From NCBI GenBank assembly GCA_025938055.1, contig JAICQC010000335.1:1-5275 (forward strand): DNA of 5,275 nucleotides, in the 5' to 3' direction. Source of the DNA: Anaerolineales bacterium. Its GTDB lineage: Bacteria > Chloroflexota > Anaerolineae > Anaerolineales > Villigracilaceae. A program made the position numbers and the translations under genes. Of the stretch, positions 1 through 5,275 are shown piece by piece. Each line of letters starts with the position of its first letter. Position 1 is the first letter of the stretch. The notes under the pieces are model-generated. The model was given only the letters and a program-made list of their open reading frames with translations, was not told the DNA's origin and did no database searches.

Positions 1-117
1 GGAGTGAAGTATGTCCTGCAGCCTGGTGGTTCGAGCCGTGACGAGGAGGTCATCGCCGCCTGTGATGAATACAGGATGACCATGGTCTTTACAGGACTCA
101 GGTTGTTCCATCATTAA
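1..117 (+). CDS. purH: AICAR transformylase, C-terminal end (PurH transformylase domain), partial at the left edge
   Basis: Only the last 38 codons and the TAA stop (115-117) are in the window. The reading frame begins at base 1. The peptide contains [12 protein letters not shown] followed by [13 protein letters not shown]. This matches the typical PurH C-terminus, where QPGGS-R-D-EVI is followed by a MVFTG-R-F-H ending and belongs to the AICAR formyltransferase domain. The enzyme moves a formyl group from 10-formyltetrahydrofolate to AICAR, giving FAICAR, the next-to-last step of IMP synthesis. The stop lies one base before the purN start, so the two genes are probably co-transcribed and translationally coupled. 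A separate cyclohydrolase gene lies downstream at 717-1298, which suggests that this is a stand-alone transformylase. A full bifunctional PurH cannot be excluded because its N-terminus lies outside the window. The family call is firm; the split state is inferred. Confidence 0.9.
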   Translation, partial: GVKYVLQPGGSSRDEEVIAACDEYRMTMVFTGLRLFHH

Positions 118-118
118 T

Positions 119-745
119 ATGACCGCTCGCCTTGTCATCCTGATCTCGGGAAACGGTTCCAACCTGCAGGCAGTTCTGGATGCCTGTCATGCAGGCGAAC
201 TGGATGCAATAGTCGTTTCCGTCATCAGCAACAACGCCGATGCCTACGGACTCACTCGCGCTAAAAAAACTGGAATAGAAGCCGTAGCTTTTCCAAAACA
301 GGAAAACGAATCTCGGAAGGAATATGACACTCGACTTGCTATTTACGTGTCTACGTGTTTACCTGATTACGTGATCCTGGCAGGCTGGATGAGGATTCTT
401 TCCTCTGCCTTTCTTTCCTGGTTTCCAGATCGCGTACTAAATCTACACCCTGCATTGCCCGGCATGTTGCCCGGCATGCACGCCATTGAACGAGCCTTTG
501 CCGCTCACCAGCGCGGAGAGATCGGGCATACGGGTGTCATGGTCCATCTCGTTCCCGATGAGGGTGTGGACAACGGTCCCGTGCTGGGTCAACAGCGGAT
601 CGATTTCCTGCCGCAGGAATCCTTCGAGCAATTCGAGACGCGTGTCCATGAGGTCGAACATAAGTTATTGGTCAATACGCTCAAGAAGATCCTTGAAGAA
701 CGCAAAGGAGTACAGAATGCCCACAGCCATCCTCTCCGTCCATGA
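119..745 (+). CDS. purN: Phosphoribosylglycinamide formyltransferase (GAR transformylase)
   Basis: This 208-residue cytoplasmic enzyme transfers formyl from 10-formyltetrahydrofolate to GAR, giving FGAR, the third step of IMP synthesis. The N-terminus has the phosphate-binding loop SGNGSNLQA (residues 10-18). The catalytic triad known from E. coli PurN is present: Asn108 and His110 in NLHPA, and Asp151 in GVDNGPV. GHTGV with His137 is also conserved. The length is normal for the family. The ATG at 119 places the glycine-rich loop at the usual distance from the N-terminus. No clear Shine-Dalgarno lies just upstream, so initiation probably depends on ribosomes finishing the upstream gene, whose stop is at 115-117. 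The last 29 bases overlap the next gene in another frame and encode a short, non-conserved tail. The active-site loop is encoded by a perfect 12-base tandem repeat (LPGMLPGM, residues 113-120). Confidence 0.97.
   Translation: MTARLVILISGNGSNLQAVLDACHAGELDAIVVSVISNNADAYGLTRAKKTGIEAVAFPKQENESRKEYDTRLAIYVSTCLPDYVILAGWMRILSSAFLSWFPDRVLNLHPALPGMLPGMHAIERAFAAHQRGEIGHTGVMVHLVPDEGVDNGPVLGQQRIDFLPQESFEQFETRVHEVEHKLLVNTLKKILEERKGVQNAHSHPLRP
455..478 (+). repeat. Perfect 12-bp tandem duplication inside purN
   Basis: The 12-mer TTGCCCGGCATG occurs twice back to back (455-466 and 467-478). It is in frame and encodes LPGM twice, directly after the catalytic NLHPA motif. The loop still has the normal family length (15 residues from the Asn to the residue after PGMH), so this is not a simple insertion into a normal loop. 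Confidence 0.9.
704..710 (+). promoter_or_regulatory. Ribosome binding site for the IMP cyclohydrolase gene, inside purN
   Basis: AAAGGAG lies six bases before the ATG at 717 and within the purN coding sequence. It decides the start: the open frame extends upstream to 486, but that part reads through purN in another frame and has no family resemblance. Confidence 0.85.
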
Positions 746-1298
746 CAAGACCGGACTCATCGAATTCGCCCGAGGACTCGTCTCCTTCGGCTGGACGCTG
801 CTTGCCTCGGGCGGAACTGCCCGAGTGCTGCGCGATGACAACATCGCGGTGACTGAGGTGGCAGACTATACCCAATCCCCTGAGATCCTGGGTGGACGGG
901 TGAAGACTCTCCATCCTGCCATCCACGGCGGGCTCCTTGCGCGTTCTACGGATGAAGATCATCAACAGCTTCTTGAGCTGGGCTGGGACTATATCGATCT
1001 GGTCGCCGTCAACCTTTATCCATTCGAAGAGACCATTGCCAAACCGGACGTTAGCTACGCCGATGCCATCGAGAACATCGACATCGGCGGCGTGACCCTG
1101 ATTCGGGCAGCGGCAAAAAACCATGAACGCGTCACGCTCATAAGTGACCCATCTGATTACCCTGCCGTTTTGGAAGAACTTCGTGGGGGAGGAATCGCCT
1201 CGAAGACACGTGTGAAACTTGCCATCAAAGGATTTGCATCCACAGCACACTATGACACAGCCATTCATGCGTATTTGAAAAAGCAGGCTGAAGCATAA
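717..1298 (+). CDS. purH: Stand-alone IMP cyclohydrolase (N-terminal domain of PurH as a separate gene)
   Basis: This 193-residue protein should close the ring of FAICAR to give IMP, the last step of de novo purine synthesis. It is the MGS-like domain of PurH alone. Motifs in order are SVHDKTG (7-13), ASGGTA (30-35), GGRVKTLHP (59-67), HGG (70-72), VNLYPF (98-103), ENIDIGG (119-125) and AAKNH (132-136). The residues matching the human ATIC cyclohydrolase site (Lys66, Tyr104, Asp125, Lys137) are all present as Lys63, Tyr101, Asp122 and Lys134. The protein ends after [15 protein letters not shown], which is the domain boundary, and then a TAA stop; no transformylase sequence follows. The ATG is preceded by AAAGGAG and overlaps the purN end by 29 bases. 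An ordinary PurH continues for about 320 more residues, so this is a domain-sized gene. The intact motifs and clean ending argue against a broken gene. Confidence 0.95.
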   Translation: MPTAILSVHDKTGLIEFARGLVSFGWTLLASGGTARVLRDDNIAVTEVADYTQSPEILGGRVKTLHPAIHGGLLARSTDEDHQQLLELGWDYIDLVAVNLYPFEETIAKPDVSYADAIENIDIGGVTLIRAAAKNHERVTLISDPSDYPAVLEELRGGGIASKTRVKLAIKGFASTAHYDTAIHAYLKKQAEA

Positions 1299-1314
1299 CT
1301 TGCCAACAAGTTGT
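1295..1314 (+). repeat. Small inverted repeat between IMP cyclohydrolase and guaB
   Basis: AACTTG (1297-1302) and CAAGTT (1307-1312) are exact reverse complements around a CCAA loop. The stem can extend by a U-G and an A-U pair to 1295 and 1314. It contains only two G-C pairs, so it is weak. It overlaps the stop codon and ends four bases before the guaB Shine-Dalgarno. No T-run follows, so it does not look like an intrinsic terminator. It may be a weak mRNA hairpin or chance. Confidence 0.4.
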
Positions 1315-1317
1315 TAT

Positions 1318-1323
1318 AAGGAG
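1318..1323 (+). promoter_or_regulatory. Ribosome binding site for guaB
   Basis: AAGGAG lies 11 bases before the ATG at 1335 and only 2 bases before an in-frame GTG at 1326. The GTG is too close to be used, so ATG 1335 is preferred although the spacing is somewhat long. Confidence 0.75.
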
Positions 1324-1334
1324 AAGTGCCTACT

Positions 1335-2819
1335 ATGAACGAAGAACTTTTTGATAGATTTGACTCGCTCACGTTCGATGATGTCCTGATTGTCCCTGGC
1401 TATACTGAAGTATTACCAAACGAAACCGACGTATGTGTTCAATTAACATCGCAGATTCGACTCAACATTCCGATTCTCTCCGCCGCGATGGATACTGTCA
1501 CTGAAGCGAGGCTGGCGATTGCGCTGGCACGTGAAGGTGGCATGGGAATCATCCACCGCAACATGCCGCCGGAAGCCCAGGCGGTTGAAGTGACAAAGGT
1601 CAAGCGTTCGCAGTCCGGCATGATCGTCGAGCCCATCAGCCTCGCTCCGGATGCGCCGCTGAGCCGCGCCGAAGAGATCATGTCCACCTATCACATCAGC
1701 GGCGTGCCGATCACCGATGAGAATAAAAAGCTTGTCGGCATCCTAACGAATCGGGATATCCGCTTTGTGGAAACGGATGACTATCAACTGCCCGTGCGTC
1801 AATTCATGACTGGAGAGGATTCCCTTGTCACGGCGCGCGTAGGTATCTCGGCAAAAGAGGCCAAGGACATTTTGCAGAAACACCGTATCGAGAAACTGCC
1901 TCTGGTGGATGAATACGGAATCTTGAAGGGCTTGCTCACTGTTAAGGATATCCAAAAGGCGCGTGATTATCCCAACGCCGCCCTCGACTCCCAGGGACGC
2001 CTGCTTGTGGGTGCAGCCGTCGGTGTTGGCAGGGACCTCGAGACCCGCGTCGGTCTCCTGGTCCGAGCTGGTGTGGATATCATCACCATTGACACTGCCC
2101 ACGGACATTCCAAAGGCGTGCTTGAGGCTGTGCAGCGCATCAAGGGTGCCTGGAAGGCTCTGCCGGTCATCGCCGGTAACGTTGTCACGGCAGAGGGCGC
2201 GGAAGCCATCATTCGCTGCGGAGGCGACGCGATCAAAGTGGGGGTCGGCGCAGGTTCCATTTGCACCACGCGCGTCATCTCGGGCGCGGGCATGCCACAA
2301 GTCTCCGCTATTTTCGAATGTGTACAGGTTGCAAAGAGGCATGGCATCTGCGTCATCGCGGATGGTGGCATCAAGTTCAGCGGGGATATTGTCAAGGCGA
2401 TCGTCGCGGGCAGCCATGCGGTCATGCTGGGAAGTATGCTGGCAGGTCTGGAGGAAGCACCAGGCGAAGTTATGCTGTATGAGGGCCGGCGTTTCAAGGA
2501 ATATCGCGGCATGGGCAGCCTCGGCGCGATGAAAGGCTATGGCGTGGATCGTTATGCCACCGGTCAAAATGGAGGTGGAAAACTGGTCCCCGAAGGAATA
2601 GAAGGTCGTGTACCGTATAAGGGTAGTCTCAACGAATACATGTATCAACTCGTTGGTGGGCTGCGCTCTGGCATGGGCTATGCGGGTGCTGCCTCGCTGG
2701 CGGACCTTCGGACGAAGACACGTCTCACCCGCATCACGAACGCGGGACTGATCGAAAGCCATCCGCATGATGTGATCGTAACGAAGGAAGCCCCGAACTA
2801 TCAACTGAGTCACCGATAA
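1335..2819 (+). CDS. guaB: Inosine-5'-monophosphate dehydrogenase (IMPDH)
   Basis: This 494-residue enzyme oxidises IMP to XMP with NAD+, the first committed step to GMP. The protein shows the full bacterial IMPDH layout. An N-terminal barrel part carries TFDDVL (13-18) and [10 protein letters not shown] (49-58). A Bateman module of two CBS domains lies at about 95-145 and 154-208, with ISGVPITDE and IEKLPLVDE repeats. The catalytic barrel then resumes with IDTAHGHS (252-259), GNVVT (281-285), the active-site loop [10 protein letters not shown] with Cys310, IADGG (341-345), GSMLAG (366-371), [10 protein letters not shown] (390-399), the flap Arg406-Tyr407, and [11 protein letters not shown] (420-430). 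CBS domains in this family usually bind purine nucleotides and tune activity. The loop is more often GPGSICTTR, so Ala306 replaces the usual proline. The ATG at 1335 gives a normal N-terminus; the in-frame GTG at 1326 lies too close to the RBS. The gene follows the cyclohydrolase by 36 bases. Confidence 0.98.
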   Translation: MNEELFDRFDSLTFDDVLIVPGYTEVLPNETDVCVQLTSQIRLNIPILSAAMDTVTEARLAIALAREGGMGIIHRNMPPEAQAVEVTKVKRSQSGMIVEPISLAPDAPLSRAEEIMSTYHISGVPITDENKKLVGILTNRDIRFVETDDYQLPVRQFMTGEDSLVTARVGISAKEAKDILQKHRIEKLPLVDEYGILKGLLTVKDIQKARDYPNAALDSQGRLLVGAAVGVGRDLETRVGLLVRAGVDIITIDTAHGHSKGVLEAVQRIKGAWKALPVIAGNVVTAEGAEAIIRCGGDAIKVGVGAGSICTTRVISGAGMPQVSAIFECVQVAKRHGICVIADGGIKFSGDIVKAIVAGSHAVMLGSMLAGLEEAPGEVMLYEGRRFKEYRGMGSLGAMKGYGVDRYATGQNGGGKLVPEGIEGRVPYKGSLNEYMYQLVGGLRSGMGYAGAASLADLRTKTRLTRITNAGLIESHPHDVIVTKEAPNYQLSHR

Positions 2820-2824
2820 CCTGT

Positions 2825-2828
2825 GGAG
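2825..2828 (+). promoter_or_regulatory. Ribosome binding site upstream of purB
   Basis: GGAG lies 12 bases before the likely purB ATG (2841), which is long, but only 4 bases before an out-of-frame ATG at 2833. That earlier ATG opens a three-codon frame (Met-Thr-Arg-stop) whose TGA overlaps the purB ATG. Ribosomes may load there and restart on purB. Confidence 0.5.
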
Positions 2829-2832
2829 CGAC

Positions 2833-2847
2833 ATGACACGATGACAC
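2833..2847 (+). repeat. Duplicated start-codon segment at purB
   Basis: ATGACAC occurs at 2833-2839 and again at 2841-2847, separated by one G. Each copy begins with an ATG, and the 8-base shift puts the two in different frames. Only the second is in frame with PurB. Confidence 0.7.
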
Positions 2848-4199
2848 TGAATCTTCTTTCCCCCCTGGATGGCCGCTACGCGGAAGCCACCGCGCCGCTG
2901 ACGGAGTTCTTCTCGGAATTCGCCTTCCTGCGAGACCGGGTCCGCGTCGAAGTGGACTACCTATCTACTCTGGCTAAAACTGGCTTGGTTCGGCCGTTGA
3001 CTGCTTCTGAAACAGCTCTTATGGAATCCATCAAATCCAATTTTTCTCAAGCCGACGCAGAGTCGATTCTGGAATACGAACGTAAAACGCGACACGATGT
3101 CAAAGCCATCGAGTATTTTATCCAAAGCAAATTGCAAAACACATCTCTACAAGATTTGATTCCTTGGATTCATTTCGGATTGACCTCTGAAGATACAAAT
3201 AGCATCGCGCAAGCAATTGCACTGAATGAATCGCGCGTCAAAGCTATTCTTCCAGCCTTTGACAATCTGTTTACTACTATGTGTGATCTTGCAATTGACA
3301 ATCGCGCTATGCCGATGTTGGCGCGCACGCACGGGCAATTCGCCGTCCCGACCACTCTTGGCAAGGAATTTGCAGTTTACGTGAAGCGGCTTGACGAGGT
3401 TTACGGAGCCATTCTTGGTTACAACTTCGAAGCCAAGTTGACGGGCGCGGTCGGCAACTTCAATGCCCTCCAGGCTGCTGCTCCCCAGGTGGATTGGCTA
3501 TCGTTTAGCGAGGAATTTATTCTTCGTTTCAACCTGTTCTCTACTTTGATCACAACCCAGATTTTGCCATACGATAACTGGGTCCGTTACTTTGACCTTA
3601 TACGTTTGACAAATTCCATTTTGATCGATTTTGCTCAGGATATGTGGCGATACATCAGTGATGGATATTTCAAGCAAGCCGTCGTAGAGGACGAGGTAGG
3701 TTCCTCGACTATGCCGCAGAAGGTCAACCCAATAGACTTTGAAAATGCGGAAGGAAATCTTGGAGTTGCCAATGCGCTCTTCGCTCATTACGCCCAAAAG
3801 CTCACCATCTCTCGCTTACAGCGCGACCTCTCCGATTCGACTGTTCGACGGACGTTTGGCACGGCGCTGGGTCATACCCTCGTGGCATGGAACAATCTTG
3901 AGCGCGGATTAAAACGTGTTGCTCCTGACGAGGAAAAGCTCAAAGCGGAGTTGAATGCCCATTGGGAAGTTATCTCTGAGGGCGCCCAAACCATCTTGCG
4001 GGCGGCTGGTAAACCGGACGCCTACGAATCTCTCAAAGACCAGACACGCGGACGAGTGCTGACCGAAGCGGATTACAAGTCCTGGTGCAATTCCATTAAG
4101 GTGGATGATGAAACGCGCGCCCGCTTGAAGAGGCTTTCGCCAGAAACGTATATTGGGCTTGCCATCGAATTAACTGACCGTGTAGTGAGGAGAGAATGA
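2841..4199 (+). CDS. purB: Adenylosuccinate lyase (E. coli-type PurB)
   Basis: This 452-residue enzyme of the fumarase/aspartase superfamily removes fumarate twice in purine synthesis: SAICAR to AICAR, and adenylosuccinate to AMP. It works as a homotetramer in related species. The N-terminal SPLDGRY (7-13), [10 protein letters not shown] (84-93) and TSEDTN (115-120) match E. coli PurB, as does the length (456 there). The general acid His164 lies in RTHGQ (162-166). The mobile catalytic loop is [16 protein letters not shown] (287-302), with the reactive serine at 288 or 289. TTQILPYD (238-245) and [10 protein letters not shown] (326-335) are also typical. Two spots differ from E. coli: HGQFAVP in place of HGQPATP, and MPQK in place of MPHK. 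The ATG at 2841 gives the normal [13 protein letters not shown] start; an in-frame GTG at 2823 would add six residues but overlaps the RBS. The stop overlaps the carA start. The first half has markedly lower GC than guaB. Confidence 0.97.
   Translation: MTLNLLSPLDGRYAEATAPLTEFFSEFAFLRDRVRVEVDYLSTLAKTGLVRPLTASETALMESIKSNFSQADAESILEYERKTRHDVKAIEYFIQSKLQNTSLQDLIPWIHFGLTSEDTNSIAQAIALNESRVKAILPAFDNLFTTMCDLAIDNRAMPMLARTHGQFAVPTTLGKEFAVYVKRLDEVYGAILGYNFEAKLTGAVGNFNALQAAAPQVDWLSFSEEFILRFNLFSTLITTQILPYDNWVRYFDLIRLTNSILIDFAQDMWRYISDGYFKQAVVEDEVGSSTMPQKVNPIDFENAEGNLGVANALFAHYAQKLTISRLQRDLSDSTVRRTFGTALGHTLVAWNNLERGLKRVAPDEEKLKAELNAHWEVISEGAQTILRAAGKPDAYESLKDQTRGRVLTEADYKSWCNSIKVDDETRARLKRLSPETYIGLAIELTDRVVRRE
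4187..4192 (+). promoter_or_regulatory. Ribosome binding site for carA, inside the purB end
   Basis: GAGGAG lies 3 bases before the carA ATG (4196). The spacing is tight, but the ATGA overlap with the purB stop would let terminating ribosomes restart. Confidence 0.65.
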
Positions 4200-5275
4200 A
4201 CCTGGCAACTTTGGTATTAGAAGACGAAACAGTCATCGAGGGCCAAGCCTTTGGGGCAGAAACCGATTCAGTTTTCGAGCTGGTCTTCAACACGAGCATG
4301 ACCGGGTATCAAGAAATTATGACGGATCCTTCCTATCGCGGACAAGGAGTCTTGTTTACTGTTTCTCATATCGGCAATGTGGGAATCAATGTAGAGGACG
4401 ATGAATCAGCCAAGCCACAGGTTTCTGCGGCGGTGGTCCGCTCGCTCAGCCCTCTCGTGTCGAACTGGCGTTCGGCACGCTCTTTGGCTGACTGGCTTGC
4501 CGGGCATGGCATCCCTGGCATCAGCGGCGTGGACACGCGCTGGCTGACGCGCAGACTACGCGACGGTGGTACGCAAAAAGCCGCTCTCTCCACGCAGGGC
4601 ACACCGGCGAATGAATTGTTGAAAATGGCACGCGAGTGGGAAGGACTTGATGGACGTGATATGGTCAGGGAAGTGACATGTGCCGAGCCGTATCACTGGG
4701 TGGATGATGCAGGAAGTAAATGGGTGGAAGACCAAAGACCATTGATCGTGGACAATGGAAAACCTAAGGTCAATCGTCCGTGGTCTATCGTCGCATTTGA
4801 TTTTGGCATCAAAGAAAACATTCTCCGCCATCTTTCGTCCTACGGCGCCAAGGTCACGGTTGTCCCCGCCGATACGCCGGCTGAGGTCGTGCTGGCAATG
4901 AAACCCGATGGAGTATTTTTATCGAACGGGCCGGGTGACCCCGCAGGTCTGCCCTACGCGGTCGAAGCCGTGAGTGGATTGATCGCTCGTGGTATTCCGG
5001 TATTCGGAATCTGCCTCGGGCATCAACTCATCGGGCGGGCGCTTGGCGCGAACACCCACAAACTCAAGTTCGGTCACCATGGCGGGAACCACCCCGTTCA
5101 ACATTTGCCGACCGGTGAAGTGCTGATCACTGCCCAAAATCACAATTACTGTGTTACGGCTGGCGATCTGGATCCAGATGAAGTGGAAATCACCTACAAA
5201 AGTCTGAACGACGACTCGCTTGAAGGCTTGCGCATGAAGAACAAGCCTGTCTTCAGCGTGCAGTTCCATCCCGAA
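4196..5275 (+). CDS. carA: Carbamoyl-phosphate synthase small subunit (glutaminase), partial at the right edge
   Basis: The frame runs open for 360 codons to the window end, with no stop yet. CarA splits glutamine and passes ammonia to the large subunit CarB, which makes carbamoyl phosphate for pyrimidines and arginine. The N-terminal CarA domain shows [18 protein letters not shown] (30-47), HIGNVGIN (58-65), SNWR (89-92) and [17 protein letters not shown] (104-120). The class I glutamine amidotransferase domain begins at about residue 197 with [13 protein letters not shown] (199-211). It contains LSNGPGDP (242-249), the nucleophile loop GICLGHQ with Cys273, GGNHPV (296-301), and QFHPE with His358 and Glu360 at the very edge. 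These match E. coli Cys269, His353 and Glu355. The NHNYCV segment (315-320) is more often NHGFAV or similar. About 15-25 residues should be missing at the C-terminus. The start overlaps the purB stop as ATGA. CarB is expected nearby but is not visible. Confidence 0.96.
   Translation, partial: MNLATLVLEDETVIEGQAFGAETDSVFELVFNTSMTGYQEIMTDPSYRGQGVLFTVSHIGNVGINVEDDESAKPQVSAAVVRSLSPLVSNWRSARSLADWLAGHGIPGISGVDTRWLTRRLRDGGTQKAALSTQGTPANELLKMAREWEGLDGRDMVREVTCAEPYHWVDDAGSKWVEDQRPLIVDNGKPKVNRPWSIVAFDFGIKENILRHLSSYGAKVTVVPADTPAEVVLAMKPDGVFLSNGPGDPAGLPYAVEAVSGLIARGIPVFGICLGHQLIGRALGANTHKLKFGHHGGNHPVQHLPTGEVLITAQNHNYCVTAGDLDPDEVEITYKSLNDDSLEGLRMKNKPVFSVQFHPE

Noticed and set aside
486..716. An N-terminal extension of 77 codons on the IMP cyclohydrolase
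   Set aside because: This part reads purN in the wrong frame and has no family similarity. A good RBS (704-710) and the canonical start at 717 explain the gene.
681..1268. A 195-codon minus-strand open frame opposite the IMP cyclohydrolase gene
   Set aside because: It is antisense to a fully conserved enzyme, is cysteine- and glycine-rich without domain order, and matches no family I know.
717..1298. IMP cyclohydrolase gene as a truncated purH pseudogene
   Set aside because: All catalytic residues are present, the end is at the domain boundary, it has its own RBS, and no decayed transformylase sequence follows before guaB.
1326..1334. GTG at 1326 as the guaB start
   Set aside because: It is only two bases from the Shine-Dalgarno, while the ATG at 1335 fits both spacing and the usual IMPDH N-terminus.
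1299..1334. Intrinsic terminator or promoter between IMP cyclohydrolase and guaB
   Set aside because: The hairpin is weak and no T-run follows. I see no convincing -35/-10 pair in the 36-base gap.
1963..2532. A 189-codon plus-strand open frame inside guaB in another frame
   Set aside because: It is rich in Ser, Arg and Ala with no motifs and is fully covered by the conserved IMPDH catalytic domain. It is a frame shadow.
1743..2834. A 363-codon open frame on the minus strand opposite guaB
   Set aside because: It lies wholly opposite the strongly conserved guaB, shows no recognisable motif, has an irregular composition and has no RBS-led start. It is explained by the codon bias of guaB.

Overview
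The window is a tightly packed, one-directional run of nucleotide-biosynthesis genes, all on the + strand. It has no terminator-like structure and no gap longer than 36 bases, so it is very probably the inside of one long operon that continues past both edges. The order is: 3' end of an AICAR transformylase gene (C-terminal part of PurH), purN, a stand-alone IMP cyclohydrolase gene (N-terminal part of PurH), guaB, purB, and carA, which is cut by the right edge.

The genes cover the steps around IMP. PurN makes FGAR, PurB makes AICAR, the transformylase makes FAICAR and the cyclohydrolase closes the ring to IMP. GuaB then opens the GMP branch by making XMP, and PurB acts again at the end of the AMP branch. 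CarA supplies ammonia for carbamoyl phosphate, the entry to pyrimidines and arginine, so the cluster links purine and pyrimidine supply. All six are soluble cytoplasmic enzymes.

The main oddity is PurH. In most bacteria it is one bifunctional protein with cyclohydrolase at the N-terminus and transformylase at the C-terminus. Here a complete 193-residue cyclohydrolase ends at the domain boundary and has its own start, RBS and stop. A transformylase C-terminus sits upstream on the other side of purN. The two halves thus look separated, reversed in order and divided by the other folate-dependent transformylase gene. Whether the upstream protein also carries its own cyclohydrolase domain cannot be seen from here.

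Organism: a bacterium of moderate GC. The split PurH, the PurN loop sequence and the gene order remind me of Chloroflexota, class Anaerolineae. This is recall without a search, and I hold it at about 0.4. I see no mobile elements, RNA genes, CRISPR arrays or phage genes, and no new multi-gene system. What deserves a second look is the split PurH, several translational-coupling junctions and a few active-site substitutions.
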